A DNA stretch of 8,932 nt. Source: Puniceicoccales bacterium (GTDB lineage: Bacteria > Verrucomicrobiota > Verrucomicrobiia > Opitutales > JAIRKQ01). Numbering within the stretch: position 1 is the first letter of the stretch; each line of letters opens with the position of its first letter. The notes beneath the pieces were generated by a model. That model did no database searches. It was not told the DNA's origin and saw only the letters and a program-made list of their open reading frames with translations. A program made the translations under genes and the position numbers. Below, one piece after another: positions 1 to 6,430 of this stretch. Where the stretch lies: assembly GCA_031273725.1 (NCBI GenBank), contig JAISRG010000037.1, forward strand, positions 1 through 8,932. The letters are read 5' to 3'.

Positions 1-356
1 CGGGGAACGGAAACATCTATCGGCAAACCATGAATTTTGAGAACACAAAATGCTTTCCCGGTTTTTTCAATTGCAAACTTTGGTGCTAGGATTTTTTCAA
101 TGTCAGCCAATGGCATGCCGAAAACTTCTATGTCAAAGTCAGACAGTTGTTTTTCCAAAATGGCATCCCGGACACATCCACCGACGAAATATGGTTTGGC
201 ACCGGCATTGGCAAGCTCTTCGCAAATATCCAACGCGATCCCGTATACTTCAACTCTTGATAACTTTCGAAATGTTTGATTGGTTAAACCCATATGTGCC
301 ATCGCATTGTGCGAGTATAGAATTGTCCAATTTCTTGCAAGACAATTGGGATTCAT
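1..356 (-). CDS. tRNA nucleotidyltransferase / poly(A) polymerase family protein, N-terminal part (cut by window edge)
   Basis: This is the nucleotidyltransferase head of a class II CCA-adding enzyme or poly(A) polymerase, which adds CCA or A residues to RNA 3' ends in the cytoplasm. About 118 residues are present; the rest lies left of the window. The family signature is clear: YFVGGCVRD at residues 56-64, then the metal-binding DFD (Asp73, Asp75) in SDFDIEVFG, and a likely third carboxylate, Asp114, in LPIDVSVP. Head-domain sequence alone does not separate CCA-adding enzyme from poly(A) polymerase. The start is uncertain: the ATG at 356 lies just after a TATAAT hexamer and has no Shine-Dalgarno, while in-frame ATGs at 302 and 293 would still leave a complete head domain. 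The gene is divergent from the ftsB-like gene, with 144 bases between the two start codons. Confidence 0.88.
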   Translation of the reverse strand, partial: MNPNCLARNWTILYSHNAMAHMGLTNQTFRKLSRVEVYGIALDICEELANAGAKPYFVGGCVRDAILEKQLSDFDIEVFGMPLADIEKILAPKFAIEKTGKAFCVLKIHGLPIDVSVP

Positions 357-363
357 GACTTCT

Positions 364-369
364 ATTATA
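364..369 (-). promoter_or_regulatory. -10 box candidate for the nucleotidyltransferase gene
   Basis: A perfect TATAAT on the minus strand is preceded by TGTG, so it reads as an extended -10 (TGTGTATAAT). It lies 7 bases before the ATG at 356, placing the predicted transcription start at about that ATG. A perfect TTGACA also lies on the minus strand at 395-400, but its 25-base spacing is too long for a standard pair. The call rests on the hexamer and its position only. Confidence 0.4.
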
Positions 370-500
370 CACATACCGAGTGGAAGATAATCATTGTCAA
401 ATGTATCTATGGCCATGGATTTTTGAATATGTCTCCCAGATGCAGCATTTTTGTCTTTTAATTTTTTAATATTTTTTTACCGTAGCAGCACTTTGTAGTA

Positions 501-785
501 ATGAAGATTGGTAGAAAAATCGTTCTCACATTTATTCTTGGAATTTTATCATTCATCAATATCAAGTTGGTGAAATCCTTGATCGATACAAGAAACGAAG
601 AAATTCGACTTTCTAAGAGATTAAATGATGCATTTGAAAAAAGACAAGCCACGGAAAATCAATTTATCTTGAAACAGGATCACATGCGAAAGATGTTAAC
701 TGACAAGGATTTTATGAAACAGGTAACTCGCCAAAAAACTGGTTATATAGAAAATAAAGAAACAGTTTTTAAATTTGAGGACTAA
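501..785 (+). CDS. FtsB/DivIC-like septum formation initiator protein
   Basis: This small bitopic membrane protein is probably part of the FtsB/DivIC-FtsL-FtsQ/DivIB divisome subcomplex. It has 94 residues, within the family's usual size. The order of parts fits: a short basic N-terminus (MKIGRK), one hydrophobic segment at about residues 7-24, a charged helical coiled-coil stretch at about 28-65, then a C-terminal DKDFMKQVTRQKTGYIENKE. That last segment resembles the family ending in which an 'AR..lGyv..gE' pattern follows the coiled coil. The ATG at 501 is the natural start because the basic and hydrophobic N-terminus begins there; no Shine-Dalgarno is visible. The next gene starts 6 bases after the stop, so co-transcription is likely. 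The family diverges strongly in sequence, so the call rests on architecture plus the C-terminal motif. Confidence 0.72.
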   Translation: MKIGRKIVLTFILGILSFINIKLVKSLIDTRNEEIRLSKRLNDAFEKRQATENQFILKQDHMRKMLTDKDFMKQVTRQKTGYIENKETVFKFED

Positions 786-791
786 AACGAT

Positions 792-2228
792 ATGATCGAT
801 AAACAAACTAAGGAGCTTAAGTTGCAATTTTGTAAATATGGACAAGAACATGTTTTCAAATTTTGGGAAATTCTTTCGAATGAAGAACAATTGCAATTAT
901 TGCAGCAAGCCAAAAATCTAAATTTAGACTATTTGTCTAAAATCATTGAAAGTGTCCTCCATGAAAATTCCCAGCCAGCCCAGGCAGACAAATCCGCCGC
1001 AAGCATAACTCCTGCCAAATTCATAAAATTTCCAAACTCCGAAGTCGACTGGCAAAAGTGGAAAGAGACTACGGCTATCGGTGAACAAGTCATTAAAGAC
1101 GGTAAAGTTGCTGCATTTACGGTGGCAGGGGGCGAAGGGACGCGCTTGGGTTGTGTGGTTCCGAAGGGCACATTGCAAGCAACGCCACTGAAGAAAAAGT
1201 CGCTCTTTCAAATATTTGCGGAGAAGATAAAAGCTGCCGAACGAAAGTATGAGACCTCCATCCATTGGATAATAATGACAAGTGAACGAACCCACAATGA
1301 GACCATTGAATTTTTTGGAAAAAATGATTCCTTTGGCATTGAAAATACTCATTTTATCAAACAGGGACAGATGCCGGCGATTACCTATGATGGGAAAATC
1401 ATCATGGAAACGAAGAGCAAAATTGCCATGCATCCGGATGGACATGGTGGAGCCCTAAAAGCTCTGGGGCGGTCCGGTTTACTCGCGATGTTAGAAGATT
1501 TTGGTGTTGAAATTATAAGCTATTTTCAGGTCGACAACCCACTTGCCAGGTGCATTGATCCATATTTCATCGGATCCCATGTGAAAAATCAATCCCAGGT
1601 ATCTTCCCGCATGATTCGTAAATTGTATCCGGAAGAAAAAGTTGGTGTTTTTTGTGAAATTAGGGGCAAGAACTGCGTTGTCGAGTATTCAGATCTGACG
1701 AAGGAACAGGCTATGTTGCGCGATGCGACGGGCAATCTGATTTTTTGTGCGGGTAATACGGGAACACATCTGCTGGATGTCCCATTTATAAAACAGTTTA
1801 ATGGCAAAGATATTCATTCTGAAATTCCATATCACGTTTCCCAAAAAGCTATTCCAACGGTAGATTCTCTTGGCGAACCAATTTCTCCACAAGCGCCCAA
1901 CGGACTAAAACTAGAAATGTTCATATTTGATATTTTACCTTTTGCCGAAAGGACAATAATCCTTGAGAGTGACAGACTGTCCAACTTTAGTCCCATAAAA
2001 AATTCGGACGGGTTGGATTCGCTGAAAACTTGTTTGCAAGACCAACTGAAGCTTTTCACAAGTTGGCTATTGGCAGCGGGGACGGACATCCCAACGGATG
2101 CCAATGGAATGCCACCCTTTGACATTGAAATAAGTCCGATGTTCGCGGACAACAAGCATGATTTTTTAACAAAATGGGAACGGCTAGCAACCAAACCTAC
2201 CATAGCCGCCAACCAGTATATTGAATAA
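792..2228 (+). CDS. UDPGP-family uridylyltransferase (UDP-N-acetylglucosamine or UTP-glucose pyrophosphorylase, UAP1-like)
   Basis: The enzyme joins UTP and a hexose-1-phosphate to give a UDP-sugar and pyrophosphate in the cytoplasm. It belongs to the UAP1/UDPGP fold group, not the GalU or GlmU type. Its 478 residues match UAP1 length. Motifs in order are the nucleotide loop AGGEGTRLG (112-120) with PKGTL (124-128), PDGHGG (215-220), QVDNPLARCIDPYFIG (246-261), AGNTGTHLL (320-328), EMFIFDILPFAE (375-386) and SPIKNSDG (400-407). The QVDN and FSP.KN motifs are closest to UAP1, favouring UDP-GlcNAc, but bacterial members can use glucose-1-phosphate or be relaxed. In AGNTGTHLL, Thr replaces the second Asn of the usual N-I-x-N-H. 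A GAGG at 777-780, 11 bases before the ATG, may serve as a ribosome site. It sits directly after the ftsB-like gene, tying precursor supply to division. Confidence 0.88.
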   Translation: MIDKQTKELKLQFCKYGQEHVFKFWEILSNEEQLQLLQQAKNLNLDYLSKIIESVLHENSQPAQADKSAASITPAKFIKFPNSEVDWQKWKETTAIGEQVIKDGKVAAFTVAGGEGTRLGCVVPKGTLQATPLKKKSLFQIFAEKIKAAERKYETSIHWIIMTSERTHNETIEFFGKNDSFGIENTHFIKQGQMPAITYDGKIIMETKSKIAMHPDGHGGALKALGRSGLLAMLEDFGVEIISYFQVDNPLARCIDPYFIGSHVKNQSQVSSRMIRKLYPEEKVGVFCEIRGKNCVVEYSDLTKEQAMLRDATGNLIFCAGNTGTHLLDVPFIKQFNGKDIHSEIPYHVSQKAIPTVDSLGEPISPQAPNGLKLEMFIFDILPFAERTIILESDRLSNFSPIKNSDGLDSLKTCLQDQLKLFTSWLLAAGTDIPTDANGMPPFDIEISPMFADNKHDFLTKWERLATKPTIAANQYIE

Positions 2229-2374
2229 ATTTTTTGCCAAATTTAATTCGTCCAACTCATGTTCGTGGTCCTTGTAGATCCTATTTTTGTGGAAACATTA
2301 GGCACAAATCATCCATAAGAAACCGGCATAATATTGTCAAAATGCTTGCCTTTACCATGAATTTACCATGCCCT

Positions 2375-3841
2375 ATGAAAATATTATTCGCAAGCTCCGA
2401 ATGTGATCCGTACATTAAAGTTGGTGGTTTGGGAGACGTCGTTCCTTCCCTGGCAGCTGCTTTGAAAAAGATGGGCCATGACGTGCGCATCGTCCTTCCA
2501 AAATACGGTTCCATAAATTATGTTTCCGAGCTTGAGACCGTGGGAGGTCCCATGATTGTTAACATGGGGTATGGAATCGAATTTGCCCAGCTGTTACAAA
2601 CGAAGCAGGGGGACCTTCCGGTTTATTTCATTGAATTCAACAGATATTTTGCGCGCAATGGAGTCTATGGAGAATTTGGACAGGGATATCACGACAATTG
2701 GGAACGCTTCGCATTCTTTTGCCGAGCCGTAATCGACGTGTGTCCATTTCTAGGTTGGGCACCCGACCTAATACACACAAATGACTGGCCAACGGGTATA
2801 ATTCCAGCCCTCCTAAGTTTGCACACCAAGCCGAATATTTTGAATAATACGAAATCAATTTTTACAATTCACAACATGGCCCATCACGGATATGCTCCAA
2901 GGGAATTAGTGCAATTCGTCGGATTATATGACCACTATTGGCACCCATTTGCCATGGAAGCGTGCGGTTCCGTAAACGTCATGAAGGGAGCCTTGCAGTT
3001 CGCAAACAAAATTACGACCGTGAGCAAAACCTATGCCGAAGAAATTAAGACCGCGGCCCATGGGCATGGCCTGGATGATGTTCTAAGGTACCGGACAAAG
3101 GATTTGGTAGGCATTTGCAATGGTGTAAATGTGGATGTTTGGAATCCAAAAATTGATAAATTTCTGCCGGAAAATTTTTCAGCACGGTCGTTGGATGGTA
3201 AAAAAATCTGCAAACAAAAATTGCAACGGGAACTGGGATTGTCTGATAATTTAAATATCCCGATTTTTGGTGTAGTTTCTAGATTTTTTCACCAAAAAGG
3301 ACTGGATATTCTCTGCAACATTTTACCGGATGTCCTAAAAAACATGGACGTCCAGTTTGCCATATTGGGGTCCGGCGACCAGCATTTGGAATGGAGACTG
3401 GGGGAAATAATGTCCCATTTTGGTGGCCAAATCTCTGTCCGGATAGGGTTCGATGAAAGACTTTCCCATTGGATAGAAGCTGGGAGCGACTTCTTTGTCA
3501 TGCCAAGCAGGTATGAACCCTGTGGACTGAATCAAATGTATTCCATGATCTACGGGACTTTGCCAATCGTACGTGCTACGGGCGGACTAATCGATACCGT
3601 CGACAATTACGACGAATCAACTGGCGCGGGAACTGGATTCATCTTCAATGATTTAACGGACTCAGCGCTATATAACACCCTGGGGTGGGCATGTGCCACC
3701 TACTACGACCGCCGTGAAAATTTCGAGAAACTACGGCAATCGGCGATGAAAAAGGACTTCTCCTGGTCAAAATCTGCCAAGGAATATGAAAGAATATATC
3801 TTGCAACTATCAATGGATCCACGGAAAGCCCTGGTAATTAA
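2375..3841 (+). CDS. glgA: Glycogen synthase, GT5 family
   Basis: GlgA transfers glucose from ADP-glucose (usual bacterial donor) to the non-reducing end of alpha-1,4-glucan. Motifs of the two Rossmann-like domains appear in order: KVGGLGDV (15-22, sugar-nucleotide and glucan contact), HTNDWPTG (134-141), TIHNMAHHG (164-172), VSKTYAEE (216-223), NGVNVDVWNP (249-258), SRFFHQKGLD (302-311), PSRYEPCGLNQMYS (377-390) with the catalytic Glu381, and ATGGLIDTV (401-409). Starting at the ATG at 2375 gives 488 residues, normal for GlgA, and begins MKILFASSE as family members do. The frame stays open upstream to a TTG at 2234, with ATGs at 2342 and 2357, but that extension resembles no GlgA N-terminus. 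No start has a clear Shine-Dalgarno. A gap of 146 bases separates it from the uridylyltransferase. No glgC lies here, so the donor is assumed from the family. Confidence 0.93.
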   Translation: MKILFASSECDPYIKVGGLGDVVPSLAAALKKMGHDVRIVLPKYGSINYVSELETVGGPMIVNMGYGIEFAQLLQTKQGDLPVYFIEFNRYFARNGVYGEFGQGYHDNWERFAFFCRAVIDVCPFLGWAPDLIHTNDWPTGIIPALLSLHTKPNILNNTKSIFTIHNMAHHGYAPRELVQFVGLYDHYWHPFAMEACGSVNVMKGALQFANKITTVSKTYAEEIKTAAHGHGLDDVLRYRTKDLVGICNGVNVDVWNPKIDKFLPENFSARSLDGKKICKQKLQRELGLSDNLNIPIFGVVSRFFHQKGLDILCNILPDVLKNMDVQFAILGSGDQHLEWRLGEIMSHFGGQISVRIGFDERLSHWIEAGSDFFVMPSRYEPCGLNQMYSMIYGTLPIVRATGGLIDTVDNYDESTGAGTGFIFNDLTDSALYNTLGWACATYYDRRENFEKLRQSAMKKDFSWSKSAKEYERIYLATINGSTESPGN

Positions 3842-3850
3842 ATTGAATAG

Positions 3851-4546
3851 CTACAACAACCCATTTTCTTTGAAAGAAAATGTCCCATTGGAGGCAATGA
3901 TTATGTGGTCTACGAGTGTTATATCCAAATATTGTAGGGCTATTTTCAGCGTCCTAGTGCTACGTTCATCGGAATCCGATGGTTCGGCGGATCCCGTGGG
4001 ATGGTTATGAGCCAGTATTACGGCCCTCGCTCCACGGCGCAAGGCGGCTTCCGGTACTTTTCTCGGATAGACTACCGTGGCTGCGATTGTCCCTGTTTCC
4101 AACCGCTCGATACCATTTTTCATGAGCCGCAATGCCGAATCTAGGTAAGCCACTTCGAGAACTTCAATCGTTAGGTTTGATAATCTATTTTGCCACAATG
4201 TAAATACTTTATCTGTGGAATTAAAGATCGGTTGCCATTCAAGTTGTTCCTGTAGATACAGGCTATTGGACGCCCTAATAACTTTCAGAGCTACGGCCGT
4301 CGATTCGCCAATTCCTTTTATCTGCACTAAATCGTCAATGCTGGCATCGAAAATTCCTTTTATTGAACCAAATGTTTTCAGCAGTGTCTTGGCGATCGTT
4401 TTTACATCCTTTCTGGGAATGCTCAGTGTCAGCAACAGTTCGATTATTTCGTGCTCGTTGAAGCATGCAAATTCCGAACGCATAAATTTTTTACGTAATC
4501 TGTTACGATGCCCATAATTTGTAGACTTATCGAAAAAGCTTGACAC
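3851..4546 (-). CDS. radC: RadC family JAMM/MPN+ domain protein
   Basis: This is a complete 231-residue RadC (UPF0758) protein. The N-terminal part has GHRNRLRKKF (12-21) and a helix-hairpin-helix region, DDLVQIKGIGESTAVAL (71-87), as in DNA-binding proteins. The C-terminal JAMM zinc-protease-like domain keeps the metal motif HNHPTGSAEPSDSD (180-193), with His180, His182 and Asp193 as likely ligands, Ser190 in place, and Glu128 or Glu131 as candidate catalytic acid. The cellular role of RadC is unsettled; its old link to DNA repair in E. coli is doubtful. The start is a GTG at 4546, needed to include the conserved GHR segment, and there is no Shine-Dalgarno. It converges on glgA with 9 bases between stops and diverges from the T3S chaperone gene. 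An almost perfect palindrome lies in its last codons. Confidence 0.9.
   Translation of the reverse strand: MSSFFDKSTNYGHRNRLRKKFMRSEFACFNEHEIIELLLTLSIPRKDVKTIAKTLLKTFGSIKGIFDASIDDLVQIKGIGESTAVALKVIRASNSLYLQEQLEWQPIFNSTDKVFTLWQNRLSNLTIEVLEVAYLDSALRLMKNGIERLETGTIAATVVYPRKVPEAALRRGARAVILAHNHPTGSAEPSDSDERSTRTLKIALQYLDITLVDHIIIASNGTFSFKENGLL
3862..3882. repeat. 21-base palindrome at the glgA/radC junction
   Basis: The arm CATTTTCTTT (3862-3871) is followed by one G and then its exact reverse complement (3873-3882). It begins 20 bases after the glgA stop and lies inside the last codons of radC, so it could form a hairpin in the glgA transcript on one side and in the radC transcript on the other. 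There is no T-run directly after it on either strand, so it is not a standard intrinsic terminator. Confidence 0.6.
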
Positions 4547-4552
4547 TAGTCT

Positions 4553-4581
4553 TAGATATGTGTTTTTAATAAAGTTATCAA
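4553..4581 (-). promoter_or_regulatory. Candidate promoter of radC
   Basis: On the minus strand TTGATA (4576-4581) is followed after exactly 17 bases by TATCTA (4553-4558). The -35 matches the sigma70 consensus at 5 of 6 positions, the -10 at only 3. The predicted transcription start falls at about 4546, the GTG start codon itself, which would make the mRNA leaderless. The weak -10 keeps confidence low. Confidence 0.35.
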
Positions 4582-4588
4582 TCTTTTC

Positions 4589-4617
4589 TTTACACCTTAT
4601 GGTTAAACTTTTAAAAT
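4589..4617 (+). promoter_or_regulatory. Sigma70-type promoter of the chaperone operon
   Basis: TTTACA (4589-4594) and TAAAAT (4612-4617) each match the consensus at 5 of 6 positions and are separated by the optimal 17 bases. The predicted start near 4624 would give a leader of about 13 bases that still holds the AGGAG ribosome site. This is the best promoter match on the plus strand of the window. It lies in the 90-base divergent gap shared with radC. Confidence 0.6.
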
Positions 4618-4625
4618 TGAATGAT

Positions 4626-4630
4626 AGGAG
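4626..4630 (+). promoter_or_regulatory. Strong ribosome binding site of the T3S chaperone gene
   Basis: AGGAG lies 6 bases before the ATG at 4637, close to ideal spacing. It decides the start: the in-frame TTG at 4631 lies directly against AGGAG and is much too close. It is the only strong, well-placed Shine-Dalgarno I see among the genes in this window. Confidence 0.7.
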
Positions 4631-4636
4631 TTGCTG

Positions 4637-5143
4637 ATGGCTGAATACCGAGGGACATTGGATCGTTATTTGCTAATTGCTGGTAATAGGATTGGAAGCA
4701 AGCTATTTCTAGATAAAAATGGACTCTGTGTGCTTCGAAAACAAAATGGACTGAGAGAATACGTAATTGAGCTGCCTAAACACAGCGAAGTCGTTTATTT
4801 CTATTCACCGATCTGCAAGGTGCCCTATGGATGCAGTGAAGAATTTTTTGAAAAGATCTTAGAATTAAATCTGCATGGGATTACATATAATCAGGCAACT
4901 TTTGGACTGGATGCTAAGACGCAAAACATCGTTCTATCATATCCCAGATCCATGGAAGCGCTTGATGAAGTAGCTTTTTCAAACATTTTGAACAACTTCA
5001 TAAAGACAGCTGACAGAGCTGAAAAAGACCTAGTAAGACTAAGAAGACAGTTGATTGAACAAACATCGTTAACCGAAGATGATATTGATGCGGAAATGAA
5101 TACATACCGTACCATATCTAACAATGGAAAACTGAAAGTATAA
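4637..5143 (+). CDS. CesT/SycE-like class 1 type III secretion chaperone
   Basis: A 168-residue acidic-basic mixed protein that fits the small dimeric chaperones that bind the N-terminal region of T3S effectors in the cytoplasm and keep them ready for export. The predicted fold order matches the family: helix 1 (about 5-17), strands (about 22-34, 41-47, 51-60), helix 2 beginning CSEEFFEKILELNL (66-79), strands in TYNQATFGLDAKTQNIVLSY (83-102), and a long last helix LDEVAFSNILNNFIKTADRAE (109-129). The pattern 'F-G-L-D ... I-V-L-S' followed by 'L-D-x-x-x-F-x-x-x-L-x-x-F' is characteristic. A charged tail of about 35 residues after the last core helix is longer than in many CesT proteins. It is the first gene of its group with its own promoter and ribosome site, 14 bases before a likely partner gene. 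The family call is by pattern, since these proteins share little sequence identity. Confidence 0.75.
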   Translation: MAEYRGTLDRYLLIAGNRIGSKLFLDKNGLCVLRKQNGLREYVIELPKHSEVVYFYSPICKVPYGCSEEFFEKILELNLHGITYNQATFGLDAKTQNIVLSYPRSMEALDEVAFSNILNNFIKTADRAEKDLVRLRRQLIEQTSLTEDDIDAEMNTYRTISNNGKLKV

Positions 5144-5157
5144 AGAAAGTATAAATT

Positions 5158-5790
5158 ATGAGTGATTTTGACAAAAGTATTAGTGAATTAGGTAAAACTG
5201 AAAAGGTACAGGAGACTAAGGATGTTCCAATAATCCAATATGAACCTCTCATTAGCACAGTTGCTAATTTAATTTCGGAGGATGGTGTACCACCGCCTTC
5301 CATAGAATCCAGGGGTGGCGATATGGCAATAACGGTAACCCAGGTAGAGTCATCTTCGGATCTAACCAACGACTGGCCTAACATGATAAAAGATATTCAA
5401 GATAAGCTAGATCAACTAAAACAAAATTCGGACAGTCTGTCGGGTGAAGAAACAAAGAAAGATTTTCAAGATATCTTGGGCAAGATCAGTGATATTGATG
5501 GGGATGGTATTCCGGATGACTATGACAAAAACCCAGGGGAAACCACCGCAAATGTTGCTGCTAGAATAAACAAAATTGGAAGGTATGCCGTTACGGAAGA
5601 CAGCAAAATGAAAATATTTTCAGCGGTCAAAAGTATTACGAAATCCCTAGACAGCCTACTAAATAAAATTTCAGCCATGTCAGCTGCTTCATCATTATTC
5701 CAACAACCGCAGAAGATGTCGGCGCCAGAGATATTAGATGGGGACGAAAATCCTTTTTCATCGAAAAAAGTAGACAAAGACTACAAATAG
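5158..5790 (+). CDS. Acidic hypothetical protein with a calcium-loop motif; candidate T3S substrate or partner of the chaperone
   Basis: I do not recognise a family for this 210-residue protein. Residues 1-70 are polar, rich in Ser, Thr, Asp and Glu, with a proline cluster (45-47), and look mostly unstructured, with no Sec signal peptide or membrane segment. Residues 73-110 look like an amphipathic helix (DIQDKLDQLKQ). Residues 112-126 read DIDGDGIPDDYDKNP, matching the D-x-D-x-D-G-x-x-D calcium loop of thrombospondin type 3 repeats and EF-hand-like domains. A second helical part (about 133-180) follows, then a polar tail. A polar N-terminus and the position just behind a class 1 chaperone gene fit a secreted effector or other export substrate; this is inference. 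The ATG at 5158 lacks a clear Shine-Dalgarno, so its translation may depend on coupling to the gene before it. Confidence 0.7.
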   Translation: MSDFDKSISELGKTEKVQETKDVPIIQYEPLISTVANLISEDGVPPPSIESRGGDMAITVTQVESSSDLTNDWPNMIKDIQDKLDQLKQNSDSLSGEETKKDFQDILGKISDIDGDGIPDDYDKNPGETTANVAARINKIGRYAVTEDSKMKIFSAVKSITKSLDSLLNKISAMSAASSLFQQPQKMSAPEILDGDENPFSSKKVDKDYK

Positions 5791-5807
5791 TAGTATTTTC
5801 ATGGGGC

Positions 5808-6350
5808 ATGAATAAAAAACTTTGTTGTCTCTTTGGAAATGGCGTGGAAGAAATTGAGTTAATAACTCCCGTTGACATTTTATTGAGGTGTGGTGTTGAT
5901 GTTATTCTTGTTTCTGCCCATGGTGATGTCAAAGTAAATGGTGCACACAATATTAAACTAATCGCCGATACGACCATTGATAAAATAATGGTGTCCGACT
6001 TCGACGGTCTAATATTGCCAGGAGGCCCCAGCTCTTTTTCACTGAAAGATGACACTTCCGTTCTTGATTTGGTGCGCTCTTTCCATGGTGCTGAGAAGAT
6101 GATATGTGCCATATGCGCAGCCCCCTTAATTTTACAAAATGCCGGTGTTTTAAAAAATGTAAATTATTGTGCCCATCCGTGCACATATAATGTCCTACCG
6201 GATGTCGATAAAAACCAAAGGGTCGTTGCCGATCGTAGTTTGATAACGGCCAAGGGACCCGGTGCAGCAGCAGAATTCGCATTTGCCATTATTAGACATT
6301 TACATGGAGAATCGATGGTGTCGAAAATGAAAACGGATTTATTTTTTTAA
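5808..6350 (+). CDS. DJ-1/PfpI family protein
   Basis: A 180-residue single-domain protein of the DJ-1 branch of the class I glutamine amidotransferase-like fold. Members include glyoxalases, deglycase candidates and oxidative-stress proteins; the substrate here cannot be read from sequence. The active-site residues are in place: Glu17 in NGVEEIE, the nucleophile-elbow Cys103 in AICAAP, and His123 in AHP, matching Glu18, Cys106 and His126 of human DJ-1. LITAKGPGAAAEFA (145-158) is also a DJ-1 hallmark. The protein has seven cysteines in all. Its start lies 17 bases after the acidic protein's stop, so it probably shares that transcript, though it is a housekeeping-type protein. The start at 5808 places the first beta strand correctly. 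A weak hairpin follows the gene. Confidence 0.9.
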   Translation: MNKKLCCLFGNGVEEIELITPVDILLRCGVDVILVSAHGDVKVNGAHNIKLIADTTIDKIMVSDFDGLILPGGPSSFSLKDDTSVLDLVRSFHGAEKMICAICAAPLILQNAGVLKNVNYCAHPCTYNVLPDVDKNQRVVADRSLITAKGPGAAAEFAFAIIRHLHGESMVSKMKTDLFF

Positions 6351-6366
6351 AAAATGCCACAGGTGG

Positions 6367-6392
6367 GAAATATAGTAAATATTTCGTTTTTT
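6367..6392 (+). terminator. Weak intrinsic terminator candidate after the DJ-1 gene
   Basis: GAAATAT (6367-6373) pairs with ATATTTC (6379-6385) around the 5-base loop AGTAA, followed by G and six T. The stem is only 7 bp and nearly all A-T, so it would be a poor terminator. The position, 16 bases after the DJ-1 stop and before the aminopeptidase, supports it. Confidence 0.35.
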
Positions 6393-6413
6393 ATTTACCA
6401 TCGGCGAACTTCG

Positions 6414-6419
6414 TATAGT
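6414..6419 (+). promoter_or_regulatory. -10 box candidate for the aminopeptidase gene
   Basis: TATAGT matches the -10 consensus at 5 of 6 positions and ends 11 bases before the ATG at 6431, so the leader would be only about 5 bases. No convincing -35 lies at 16-18 bases upstream. The call is tentative. Confidence 0.3.
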
Positions 6420-6430
6420 ATTTAGCGCAT

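Noticed and set aside
37..358. Two plus-strand reading frames of 80 and 102 codons
   Set aside because: They run opposite to the nucleotidyltransferase head, which has clear family motifs. The frames have no family pattern or ribosome site.
395..400. TTGACA on the minus strand as the -35 of the nucleotidyltransferase promoter
   Set aside because: It is a perfect hexamer but lies 25 bases from the TATAAT, outside workable spacing.
924..1445. A 173-codon minus-strand frame
   Set aside because: It is antisense to the central motifs of the uridylyltransferase and its product is cysteine- and phenylalanine-rich without recognisable domains.
4215..4517. A 100-codon plus-strand frame
   Set aside because: It is antisense to radC, whose JAMM and helix-hairpin-helix motifs are clear.
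4540..4570. TTGACA with TTTAAT as the chaperone promoter
   Set aside because: The -35 is perfect but the spacing is 19 bases; the TTTACA-17-TAAAAT pair closer to the gene fits better. It could be a second promoter.
5636..6112. A 158-codon minus-strand frame
   Set aside because: It spans antisense to two genes and their gap; the DJ-1 motifs on the plus strand are decisive.
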